A DNA stretch of 7,162 nucleotides from Candidatus Woesebacteria bacterium GW2011_GWA1_41_7 (GCA_000997405.1 LCBU01000026.1:1-7162); one strand, 5' to 3'; counted from the first letter of the stretch, positions 1 through 5,781 are shown. The notes: a model not told the origin generated them from the letters alone. Numbers and translations are program-made.

Positions 1-4
1 AATT

Positions 5-34
5 ATTATCTGTTAATATTTTTGAATTTGTCAA
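5..34 (-). promoter_or_regulatory. Outward-facing sigma70-type promoter downstream of dnaX
   Basis: On the minus strand a perfect -35 TTGACA (29-34) is followed after 18 nt by GATAAT (5-10), one mismatch from the -10 consensus. Transcription would begin at or just beyond the left edge of the window, so the promoter should serve the next minus-strand gene, which is not visible. It lies within the 81 bases after the dnaX stop, where I see no coding sequence. An independent promoter here suggests a new transcription unit after dnaX. The AT-rich context raises the chance of coincidental -10 matches, but the perfect -35 makes this one credible. Confidence 0.55.
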
Positions 35-45
35 ACATTTGATAA
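28..45. promoter_or_regulatory. 18-bp imperfect palindrome overlapping the -35 box (operator-like)
   Basis: The plus strand reads TTGTCAAACATTTGATAA, which matches its own reverse complement at 14 of 18 positions: TTnTCAAA, two central bases, TTTGAnAA. It covers the TTGACA -35 box of the promoter just to its left. An inverted repeat of this size placed over a -35 element is a typical site for a dimeric regulator. No candidate regulator is encoded in the window, so the operator role is inference. Confidence 0.3.
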
Positions 46-81
46 TTTTACTTCGTTAATCCGAAAATTTCAATTTTTAAT

Positions 82-1620
82 TTAGCTACCGAATATTTCT
101 TCAGCGACCCGAACTATATCTCCATCTTTTCCTTCCGTCAAAACAGTTTCAATTTTCGCTTCCTCGATGATTTTTTTTGGAGGCGGGTCTACCAGTATGC
201 AAGATACTTTTGTTGGAGATTGCAAAACCTTTCCCACAATATCTTCCAAAATTTTTCTATGCTTGGCCTCCTCTAATCTCTCTTTGTGGAATTTGTAATA
301 AACTCCTAAAGTCAAAACCTTTCCGTTATATGTCATGGGCTTAGCGGCTCTCAAAAGCGCCTCCATCGAGGCGTTTATAGGTTTAACCAACTCCAGAATA
401 TTTTTCCAAGCACCATCCTCAACTTTAATTTCCCCGCCAACCATTACCTGTTCCTGTGTCTGAATATAAGTATCACTTCCTTTTTCCTGATCCCTGGTTT
501 TACTTTGTCCTGTCTTAACAGTAACGCTTTGAACTTTAGTTTCCGGAATATCTTCTGAACCGGTATCGTTTTTTTCGGAATCTCCGGATACACCGCCTAC
601 TTCACACCAAGAAATAATAGCCAACTCCAGTGGCAACTCCTCAACAGGTACGGATGCAGTATCTTTATAAGCCTGGTTAAAAAGACTGATGAGTTTAATC
701 AACTCTTCCTTCGAAAAATTACCGGGATTTCCCTCACCTATTCCGACTTTTATCAAAAGAGCGTTTCTTAGTTTTTTTGTTAATGATTCCAAAAAGAATT
801 CTATAGATACTCCTTTAGAGTTTAAATTTTCTACTTCCCCCAAAAGCTCCCTGGTTTTCCTCTCCTGAAGCAGTTTGACAAATTTATCAACATCAAACGA
901 TTTATTTTTAAAAAGAAATTCACCGACGGCTTCTTTGTTTAGCAAGCTTTCTTCTGCAATCAGTTGCTCCAAAACTTTTATACCATCCCTGAAAGAACCG
1001 TCCGCCGCCTCCGCAATAAGACCGAGAGAATCAGCATCTATTTCAATCCCTTCACCCTTTGCGGCTCTTTTAAGAGATCTTAAGATCTCTTCATTTCTTG
1101 CCTTTCGGAAAGCAATAATTGTGGTTCTTGAACGAATTGTTTCTATTAATTTTTCCGGATTAGTTGTAGCCAATATAAAAACAACATGTTCAGGGGGTTC
1201 TTCCAAAATTTTAAGTAGTGCATTACTGGCCTCGGTGGTAAGCATGTGTACCTCGTCTATAATATAAATTTTTTTCTTAGCGGAAACAGGTGCGAGCTTT
1301 GCCGCGTCTCTTAGTATTCTTACATCATCGATTCCACGATGAGATGCTGCGTCCATTTCCACAACGTCCAAATTTGATCCTCCGGCTATGGATTCGCATT
1401 GCTCACAATGGTCGCACGATTTACCGTCCTTTACGTTCTGACAGTTGATTATTTTGGCCAATATTCTGGCAGCTGAAGTTTTTCCTGTGCCCTTGGGTCC
1501 GGCGAACAAGAATGCGTGGGGAATCGATTTTTTTGTAACTATTTTTTTGAGTGACTCACTAACATCAACCAAATCCAATTCATCTAAATTTTTCGGTCTA
1601 TATTTTAAATATAAAGTCAT
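82..1620 (-). CDS. dnaX: DNA polymerase III subunit gamma/tau (DnaX clamp loader ATPase)
   Basis: Clamp-loader motor subunit of the replicative polymerase holoenzyme; it loads the sliding clamp onto primed DNA using ATP. Counting from the ATG (512 aa), the DnaX opening LYLKYRP is followed by Walker A GPKGTGKT (41-48), a four-cysteine zinc module (C60, C69, C72, C75), Walker B with IIDEVH (D122, E123), sensor 1 LATT (150-153) and the arginine-finger serine-arginine S164-R165. The family's usual SRC is SRT here. Clamp-loader domain III runs to about residue 340. A hydrophilic, Gln/Ser/Thr/Lys-rich linker follows (about 341-402), then a C-terminal domain expected to contact the polymerase. The start is uncertain. 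The ATG gives the usual family N-terminus but lacks a Shine-Dalgarno sequence. A TTG at 1635 adds five residues, overlaps the ybeY stop as TTGA and has GAGG 7 nt upstream. An A AAA AAC heptamer at codons 349-351 may direct -1 frameshifting. The gene ends the visible operon; no convincing terminator follows. Confidence 0.95.
   Translation of the reverse strand: MTLYLKYRPKNLDELDLVDVSESLKKIVTKKSIPHAFLFAGPKGTGKTSAARILAKIINCQNVKDGKSCDHCEQCESIAGGSNLDVVEMDAASHRGIDDVRILRDAAKLAPVSAKKKIYIIDEVHMLTTEASNALLKILEEPPEHVVFILATTNPEKLIETIRSRTTIIAFRKARNEEILRSLKRAAKGEGIEIDADSLGLIAEAADGSFRDGIKVLEQLIAEESLLNKEAVGEFLFKNKSFDVDKFVKLLQERKTRELLGEVENLNSKGVSIEFFLESLTKKLRNALLIKVGIGEGNPGNFSKEELIKLISLFNQAYKDTASVPVEELPLELAIISWCEVGGVSGDSEKNDTGSEDIPETKVQSVTVKTGQSKTRDQEKGSDTYIQTQEQVMVGGEIKVEDGAWKNILELVKPINASMEALLRAAKPMTYNGKVLTLGVYYKFHKERLEEAKHRKILEDIVGKVLQSPTKVSCILVDPPPKKIIEEAKIETVLTEGKDGDIVRVAEEIFGS
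568..585 (-). promoter_or_regulatory. Candidate -1 frameshift site in dnaX: SD-like GGAG plus A AAA AAC heptamer
   Basis: In the dnaX frame the codons GAA AAA AAC (E349-K350-N351 from the ATG) contain the X XXY YYZ heptamer A AAA AAC at 568-574. GGAG, an internal Shine-Dalgarno-like tetramer, lies at 582-585 with exactly 7 nt between. Slipping back one base continues as Arg-Tyr-Arg-Phe-Arg-Arg-Tyr-Ser-Gly-Asn and then stops at TAA (536-538). The result is a protein of about 361 aa carrying only the ATPase and domain III. This matches the logic of E. coli dnaX, which uses A AAA AAG with an upstream SD-like element to make gamma. The downstream stem is weak: CCGG pairs with CCGG across a 13-nt loop. 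Seven consecutive A residues could also cause transcriptional slippage. Confidence 0.4.
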
Positions 1621-1631
1621 AAATTTATTCG

Positions 1632-2027
1632 TCAAACTTGATCCTCGTGATGGAAACCCAAAAGATGCAATGCTCCGTGCTCGATAAGCTCGTAGACTCT
1701 TTCATCAATAAGAACCCCTTCCTCAATCGATTCTTTAACCGCTACCGGGTAACAAACAATAATTTCTCCCAGACGAATTTTATCGTCCGGAGGATACACA
1801 AATTTTCCTTTTACGTCCTCCGCGACAAATGATAAGACATTGTGAAGTTTCCCATCCTTAAGATACTTTGCCCCTATCTCCTTCATTTTCTTTTCTCCGA
1901 CTATGGCGACGGTAACTTCCGCGTCAGAAACTATTCCCTTTTGTGTAAAAAAATCTGCCAACTTCTTTTTTATAGCGGGAACTTTCACCGGATAATTAGA
2001 TTGTTTGGTCACTAAAACTTTAATCAT
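1632..2027 (-). CDS. ybeY: Endoribonuclease YbeY (16S rRNA maturation factor), short form
   Basis: Predicted zinc-dependent endoribonuclease that acts in 16S rRNA 3' end processing and ribosome quality control. The 131-aa protein carries the family signature near its C-terminus: H117-G-A-L-H121-L-L-G-F-H126-H127, where H117, H121 and H127 correspond to the three zinc ligands. The usual motif ends Gly-Tyr-Asp-His, so aspartate is replaced by histidine (H126). The upstream LGEIIVCYP strand matches the conserved LGDI-type strand. The protein stops five residues after the third ligand and lacks the C-terminal helix present in longer homologues of about 150 aa. The ATG has no Shine-Dalgarno sequence; it follows the yqeY stop by 24 nt and so may rely on read-through transcription and reinitiation. 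Its stop is very close to, or overlaps, the dnaX start. The family call is firm; activity is inferred. Confidence 0.9.
   Translation of the reverse strand: MIKVLVTKQSNYPVKVPAIKKKLADFFTQKGIVSDAEVTVAIVGEKKMKEIGAKYLKDGKLHNVLSFVAEDVKGKFVYPPDDKIRLGEIIVCYPVAVKESIEEGVLIDERVYELIEHGALHLLGFHHEDQV
1643..1646 (-). promoter_or_regulatory. Possible ribosome binding site for a TTG start of dnaX
   Basis: GAGG lies 7 nt before a TTG (1633-1635) whose last two bases begin the TGA stop of ybeY, a TTGA stop/start overlap typical of coupled genes. If used, dnaX gains five residues (Met-Thr-Asn-Lys-Phe) before the ATG at 1618-1620. The GAGG is also coding sequence for the ybeY C-terminus, so it may be coincidental. 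It is too far (22 nt) to serve the ATG. Confidence 0.3.
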
Positions 2028-2051
2028 TTTAAAATTTGGAAGCGTATGGAA

Positions 2052-2489
2052 TTAACCAAGTTTTTCTTTTACCAATTGGGCGATTTTTCCACCATCTGCA
2101 TCTGGTGCACGGCTTTTAACCAACCCTATCACCTTTCCCATATCGGCCATTCCGCTAGGTTTGATTTGGATAATCGCATCGGCGACCAACTTTACCAACT
2201 CCTCGTCGCTCATATCCGGGGGAAGATATTCTCCCAGGATCTCCAGTTCGGCCGCTTCTTTGGCTGCGCGGTCCACTGCCCCGGCATTTTTATACATTTC
2301 AATTGCTTCTTTTCTTTTTTTGGCTTCACGCCTGATAACGGCAAGTTCCTCTTCCTCGGTTAACTCATGCTGCTTTGCTATTTGCTCATAATTAAAGGCA
2401 GAAAGAAGAAGTCTCAGAGTTGAAACTCTTACTTCATCGTGGGCCTTCATGGCTACTCCTATTTTTTCCTGTAAGCTAGGTGTGATCAT
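2052..2489 (-). CDS. yqeY: GatB/YqeY domain-containing protein
   Basis: A 145-aa soluble protein matching the whole length of the YqeY family (about 148 aa), which shares a fold with the C-terminal tail domain of the GatB amidotransferase subunit. Visible hallmarks are RVSTLRLLLSAF (21-32), the charged helix with the EEEELAVIRREAKKRKEAIE segment, ELEILGEYLPPDMSDEEL (81-98) and the C-terminal DMGKVIGLVK...DADGGKIAQLVKEKL. The precise role is not established in general; binding to tRNA or help in aminoacyl-tRNA metabolism is usually suggested from the GatB resemblance. Its ATG overlaps the HIT gene stop as ATGA and has no Shine-Dalgarno sequence, so translation is probably coupled to the upstream gene. 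Confidence 0.88.
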   Translation of the reverse strand: MITPSLQEKIGVAMKAHDEVRVSTLRLLLSAFNYEQIAKQHELTEEEELAVIRREAKKRKEAIEMYKNAGAVDRAAKEAAELEILGEYLPPDMSDEELVKLVADAIIQIKPSGMADMGKVIGLVKSRAPDADGGKIAQLVKEKLG

Positions 2490-2806
2490 AATTTTCTGTC
2501 GACTACTATTTCACCCAGAAAGTGTACGTGCATATGTTTAACTGCTGCCGCATTTCCTGCATTTGTAACAATTCTAAAGTTATTTATACCCTTTTCTTTC
2601 ATAAGTTCCAACCCCATTTTTTTGATTTCAACCCAGATAGCATCATCTGCCCCGATAATATCTGAAATGTGTCTCTTGGGTATTATTAATATATGAACGC
2701 CTGCTTGTGGATTTATATCGTTTATTGCAATCAGGTTCTCTGTCTCACGAAGAATATCGGATGCTATGTCCCCGGCAAGAATCTTGCAAAATACGCAGTC
2801 TTTCAT
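2486..2806 (-). CDS. HIT family protein (histidine-triad nucleotide-binding hydrolase, HINT-like)
   Basis: A 106-aa protein of the histidine-triad superfamily, HINT branch; such enzymes hydrolyse purine nucleoside phosphoramidates and acyl-adenylates, including adenylates released by aminoacyl-tRNA synthetases. The N-terminal DCVFCKI has the C4-x-x-C7 pair often used for zinc in bacterial HINTs. The ADINP-like segment appears as NDINPQAGVHILIIPKRHI (29-47). The triad is H91-M-H93-V-H95-F-L-G. In HINT proteins the middle histidine is the nucleophile, so H93 is the likely catalytic residue. The tail after the triad is short (11 residues) and lacks the WPPG-type end of eukaryotic HINT1. Its ATG abuts the proS TAA directly (TAAATG). 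Coexpression with a tRNA synthetase fits an adenylate-cleaning role, but that is inference. Confidence 0.92.
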   Translation of the reverse strand: MKDCVFCKILAGDIASDILRETENLIAINDINPQAGVHILIIPKRHISDIIGADDAIWVEIKKMGLELMKEKGINNFRIVTNAGNAAAVKHMHVHFLGEIVVDRKL

Positions 2807-4036
2807 TTATTCTTCAAGTCTTTTTAAGACTTCATCTATGCTTAATAATTCCAATTCTTCCGAGTTTCTTTCTTTCCACTCAACTTTATCTCCGTTACGC
2901 TCTGAGGTTACAAGACGAACAGGTATCCCTATAAGATCTGCGTCCGCAAACTTTTCTCCCGGAGGAACGTCCCGATCGTCCCACAGTGCGTCCACACCTT
3001 TTTCTTTTAATTTTTCATAAATATCTTTGCCGTTTCCGCCGGGTAGTTCCAGAAGATGAATGTTAAACGGAGCAACGGCCTTGTTCCAAATTATTCCACG
3101 GTCATCGTGAGATACTTCCACTAAAGTTCCCATAACCCTGGTGGGTCCTATACCATAACTTGCAAACCAGACCGGCTTTTTTAAACCTTTTTCGTCTGTA
3201 TAGTAAACGTGCATTCTTTCGGCATACCATGTACCAAGCGGGAAAATGTTGCCTACCTCTACGGTTTTCTCCTTTTTTTCGATTTTACCTTTTTTGCATT
3301 TTGGACATAATTCTTGTTCTTTTCCTTCAAATATTTCCTTATTTACGGCATAATCACATTTGTCACAAGCGAATATTTCATCCTCTCCGTTTGCGTTTAA
3401 TACCTGAAATTCGTGTGTACGTTTTTCGGTAAATACACCACCGGAAGCCTCTACAACCTTAAAATTAAATCCCAATCTATCAAAGATTTTTACGTAAGCT
3501 CCTTTGACTTTTTCATAATAATCCACCATGTCCTTCTCGTCTGTATGTGCCGAGTAAAGATCTTTCATCATAAATTCTCTACCCCTTAAGATTCCGCTCC
3601 TGGCCCGGGGTTCGTTTCTAAATTTAGTTGAAAAATGGTAAACCGCCACCGGCAAATCCTGATAACTTTTAATGTTTTTACGAAGAAGATCCATCACAAT
3701 CTCTTCATGAGTAAATGACAAAACATACTCCTTTTTTCTCGCATCGCTTAGCTTATACATTATTTCATCCGCTTTGTCCCATCTGCCCGTCTCGCTCCAA
3801 ATTTCTTTAGGATGTAAAAGCGGCATTAACATTTCTTGTCCGCCAACCGCGTTTATTTCCTCTCTGATTATTTGATTTATTTTTGCAACGACACGGAGTC
3901 CCAACGGAAGAAGTGTCCAGCTCCCGGACATTAGTTGATCAATAAAACCTGCGCGAACAAGTAATTTATGATTAACGCTCTCGGCATCCTTAGGGGCTTC
4001 TTTTCTGGTTTTCGGAAAAAGTTGTGATTGTTTCAT
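2807..4036 (-). CDS. proS: Prolyl-tRNA synthetase lacking the INS editing domain
   Basis: Class II aminoacyl-tRNA synthetase that activates proline with ATP and attaches it to tRNA-Pro. The 409-aa protein has the bacterial N-terminal opening, the T109-H-E-E loop, motif 2 with FRNEPRARSGILRGREFMMK (140-158 region) and motif 3 with YGIGPTRVMG (294-303). A C-terminal anticodon-binding domain follows from about residue 322 (VAPFNIHLL, DDRDVPPGEKF, IGIPVRL). E. coli ProRS is about 572 aa because an editing domain of roughly 180 aa (INS) separates motifs 2 and 3. That domain is missing here, replaced by a short ribbon with C224-x-x-C227 and C244-x-x-C247, a likely zinc site, leading straight into VEVGNIFPLG. 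Post-transfer editing of Ala-tRNA-Pro by this enzyme is therefore not expected, and no free-standing YbaK/ProX-type editor is in the window. The ATG lies 15 nt after the rseP stop. Confidence 0.96.
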   Translation of the reverse strand: MKQSQLFPKTRKEAPKDAESVNHKLLVRAGFIDQLMSGSWTLLPLGLRVVAKINQIIREEINAVGGQEMLMPLLHPKEIWSETGRWDKADEIMYKLSDARKKEYVLSFTHEEIVMDLLRKNIKSYQDLPVAVYHFSTKFRNEPRARSGILRGREFMMKDLYSAHTDEKDMVDYYEKVKGAYVKIFDRLGFNFKVVEASGGVFTEKRTHEFQVLNANGEDEIFACDKCDYAVNKEIFEGKEQELCPKCKKGKIEKKEKTVEVGNIFPLGTWYAERMHVYYTDEKGLKKPVWFASYGIGPTRVMGTLVEVSHDDRGIIWNKAVAPFNIHLLELPGGNGKDIYEKLKEKGVDALWDDRDVPPGEKFADADLIGIPVRLVTSERNGDKVEWKERNSEELELLSIDEVLKRLEE

Positions 4037-4045
4037 TTCTGGCCT

Positions 4046-4054
4046 ATTGTATCA
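4046..4054 (-). promoter_or_regulatory. Possible extended -10 element just upstream of proS
   Basis: The minus strand reads TGATACAAT, an extended -10 form (TGn plus TACAAT) in which TGA is also the rseP stop. TACAAT ends 9 nt before the proS ATG, so any transcript would be nearly leaderless. No acceptable -35 is found at 17-18 nt. A weak AGG sits 6 nt before the ATG. It may be coincidence in AT-rich sequence; the gene can also be transcribed through from rseP. Confidence 0.25.
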
Positions 4055-5164
4055 TTTCGTCAACGAGTTAATGAATCCTTCTATGCTCCCTGTTGTAATT
4101 AGTCTACGTACATCTCCTATTGTTATTACTAAAAGAAGAGTTATCAAAAGTAGAAATCCGATATTATTAATTATTGCCTCTACTCTTGTTGAAACTTTCT
4201 TTCTGGTTACTGCCTCAATTCCTATAAATAGAAGCCTGCCTCCGTCGAGTGCCGGGAAAGGAATAATATTAAGTATTGCCAAGTTTACCGACAAGATTCC
4301 TACAAAGTTAAGGAGAGTCAAAAAGCCACCCTTAGATGCTTCTGTGGTGACCGCGTATATTCCGATTGGCCCGGAAACTCCGGAAACAGCTTCGCCTCTG
4401 AAGATTCCTGTTGCCAATCCACCCAAACCGGTTACTATGGTTTTGCCCCAATAAATGCCTTCCTTAAATCCGTAATAAACTCCATAGAAAGGCCTTTGTA
4501 AAATGGGTGGATAATAAATTTCCATTGTGGTTATGGTCACACCTATTGGCCCTTCACCTTCCGGAGGGTTCTCCCGCGGAGTAAGTTTTACTTTGATAGC
4601 TTTTTCCTGACTATCAACGACCCTTTGAATTTCGTAAGTTACGGCTCTCTCCTTATAGTTTGCGGTTTTGGCTATAAAATCATCAGACGAAGTAACTTCC
4701 TCGTCGCCTACTTTTGTAACGATATCGCCAACTACAATTCCTGCTTTCTGCGCAGGAGAATCGGTTGTTACGTTAATTACTTTTACTTTACCCATGTCTC
4801 TGGGGATCCCTGAAAATGAGTAGACAATGGCGAAAACAAATATTGCCAGGATAAAATTCATAATTACCCCGGCAACCACGATTGCAGCTCTCACCTTTTT
4901 ACTTTTATGCAAGAACGAACGCTTGATGTTCGTCTCGGGATCCTCTTCCTGCTCTCCATGAAGTTTTACAAAACCGCCAAACGGAAGAGCGTTTATAGAA
5001 TAAAGAGTTTCCCCGACTTTTTTACCCCATATGCGTGGAGGAAGACCAAACCCGAACTCCTCGACCTTAACTCCGGATTTTCTGGCAACAATAAAATGAC
5101 CAAGTTCGTGAACTATAACTAACACTGAAAGTACCAGTATAAAAACAATTATTGAGCCAAACAT
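4052..5164 (-). CDS. rseP: RseP-type site-2 protease, membrane zinc metalloprotease
   Basis: Intramembrane metalloprotease of the M50/S2P family that cleaves substrates such as anti-sigma factors or remnant signal peptides within the cytoplasmic membrane. The 370-aa protein has the zinc motif H19-E20-L-G-H23 in the first membrane segment (about 3-24). A second membrane segment spans about 92-118. One PDZ domain covers roughly 125-205, with the DSPAQKAGIVVGDIV carboxylate-loop region at 135-149. The GPIGI motif lies at 265-269. A third membrane segment carries the remaining zinc ligand D307 in NIIPFPALDGGR (299-310), and a fourth spans about 331-350. E. coli RseP has two tandem PDZ domains and about 450 aa; the single-PDZ layout is common elsewhere. 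The ATG has no Shine-Dalgarno sequence and is 8 nt from a -10 box, so translation may start from a leaderless mRNA. No substrate or anti-sigma gene is visible. The usual neighbours uppS, cdsA and dxr are absent between frr and this gene. Confidence 0.95.
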   Translation of the reverse strand: MFGSIIVFILVLSVLVIVHELGHFIVARKSGVKVEEFGFGLPPRIWGKKVGETLYSINALPFGGFVKLHGEQEEDPETNIKRSFLHKSKKVRAAIVVAGVIMNFILAIFVFAIVYSFSGIPRDMGKVKVINVTTDSPAQKAGIVVGDIVTKVGDEEVTSSDDFIAKTANYKERAVTYEIQRVVDSQEKAIKVKLTPRENPPEGEGPIGVTITTMEIYYPPILQRPFYGVYYGFKEGIYWGKTIVTGLGGLATGIFRGEAVSGVSGPIGIYAVTTEASKGGFLTLLNFVGILSVNLAILNIIPFPALDGGRLLFIGIEAVTRKKVSTRVEAIINNIGFLLLITLLLVITIGDVRRLITTGSIEGFINSLTK

Positions 5165-5172
5165 CAGGATTA

Positions 5173-5201
5173 AGTATAGCTTATATGAAACCCTCTATGA
5201 A
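5173..5201 (-). promoter_or_regulatory. Promoter for rseP, predicted leaderless start
   Basis: On the minus strand TTCATA (5196-5201; 4 of 6 matches to TTGACA) and TATACT (5173-5178; 5 of 6 to TATAAT) are 17 nt apart. The -10 ends 8 nt before the rseP ATG, so initiation about 7 nt downstream would put the 5' end at or next to the A of the ATG. The absence of any purine-rich ribosome binding site in TAATCCTG agrees with a leaderless transcript. The promoter lies in the 62-nt gap after frr, the only sizeable gap in the operon. Confidence 0.5.
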
Positions 5202-5212
5202 GTAGAGATTCA
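5186..5212 (-). other. Imperfect hairpin between frr and rseP
   Basis: In the transcript sense TGAA and TCTCTA pair with TAGAGG and TTCA around a CTTCA loop, with a 2-nt bulge: about ten pairs including one G-T. The core CTCTA/TAGAG (5193-5197 with 5203-5207) is perfect. Only three T residues follow, so it is a poor intrinsic terminator; it could attenuate frr transcripts or protect their 3' end. It overlaps the -35 box of the rseP promoter. Confidence 0.3.
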
Positions 5213-5226
5213 CTGATTAAAATTTA

Positions 5227-5781
5227 TTAAATTTGTAGAAGCTCTGTCTTTTTCTTCTCACCCATCTCTTCAATTTTTGCCACAAACTCGTCCGTTATTT
5301 CTTGAAGTTTTTTCTCAAAAGCAAACTTATCGTCCTCTGTAATTTCTTTTGCTTCAAATTTGTTCTTAATATCGTGCATTTCATCTCCCCTGACCTGGCG
5401 AACAGCAACTTTGCCGTTCTCAAGTTTACCGGAAAGAAGTTTTACATATTTCTCCCTGTCTTCCGTGGTCATCGGCGGAATAACAATTCTTATTATCTCT
5501 CCGTCAATAGAGGGATTAAGTCCGATATTTGCCTCAACAATACCTTTTCGTATGTCGCCAATTATCGATTTGTCCCAAGGGTTAATGACAATTTGCGCGG
5601 GGTCAGGAACCGAAATTGTAGCAAGCTCCATCACTCTCAATCTCTGTGTTCCACCATAAGCAGGGCAAACAATATTTTCAACGAGTGCGGGTGTAGCCCT
5701 CCCTGTTCGGATCGCCCCAATATCGGAAGCAACAACATCCAGTGTTAACTGCATTTTTGAACGTATTGAAGATTCGTCCAT
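5227..5781 (-). CDS. frr: Ribosome recycling factor
   Basis: RRF, which with EF-G splits post-termination ribosomes so the subunits can be reused. At 184 aa it is essentially the standard length (E. coli 185). Visible family hallmarks are RTGRATPAL (25-33) in the first long helix, the domain II hinge segments (ISVPDPAQIVINPWDKS, 56-72; GLNPSIDGEIIRIVIPPMT, 87-105) and the C-terminal helix VAVRQVRGDEMHDIKN (125-140). Relative to E. coli V-R-N-V-R132-R133-D, the arginine equivalent to R132, known to matter for ribosome binding, is kept as R131. The next one (R133) is glycine (G132). The ATG directly abuts the tsf stop (TAAATG), with AGGA 9 nt upstream inside tsf as a usable ribosome binding site. 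pyrH, which separates tsf and frr in many bacteria, is missing. Confidence 0.96.
   Translation of the reverse strand: MDESSIRSKMQLTLDVVASDIGAIRTGRATPALVENIVCPAYGGTQRLRVMELATISVPDPAQIVINPWDKSIIGDIRKGIVEANIGLNPSIDGEIIRIVIPPMTTEDREKYVKLLSGKLENGKVAVRQVRGDEMHDIKNKFEAKEITEDDKFAFEKKLQEITDEFVAKIEEMGEKKKTELLQI

Noticed and set aside
11..81. Terminator after dnaX
   Set aside because: AAAATT-GA-AATTTT has a 2-nt loop and only A-T pairs, and TTCG/CGAA is four pairs without a T tract; neither is convincing.
875..1267. Plus-strand open frame of 130 codons opposite dnaX
   Set aside because: It is antisense to the conserved ATPase region of dnaX, starts with TTG, is serine-rich in the way complementary strands of coding DNA often are, and shows no family motif.
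1269..1275. A7 run in dnaX next to the Walker B motif as a slippery site
   Set aside because: In frame it reads AAG AAA AAA ATT, so the heptamer would be G AAA AAA, not a proper X XXY YYZ site. A shift there would truncate inside the ATPase domain, which makes no functional sense.
2486..2489. Recoding of TGA as an amino acid (alternative genetic code)
   Set aside because: TGA ends rseP, HIT, ybeY and the folate-family gene at the expected protein ends and is interlocked with the yqeY start (ATGA), so it functions as a stop.
4047..4454. Plus-strand open frame of 135 codons opposite rseP
   Set aside because: It is the antisense shadow of the rseP membrane region; no ribosome binding site or recognisable domain.
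5186..5212. Hairpin after frr as an intrinsic terminator
   Set aside because: The stem is AT-rich with a bulge and only three T residues follow, so I list it as an unassigned hairpin.
5302..5748. Plus-strand open frames opposite frr
   Set aside because: Two different frames are open over the same conserved gene and neither resembles a protein family; typical antisense shadows.
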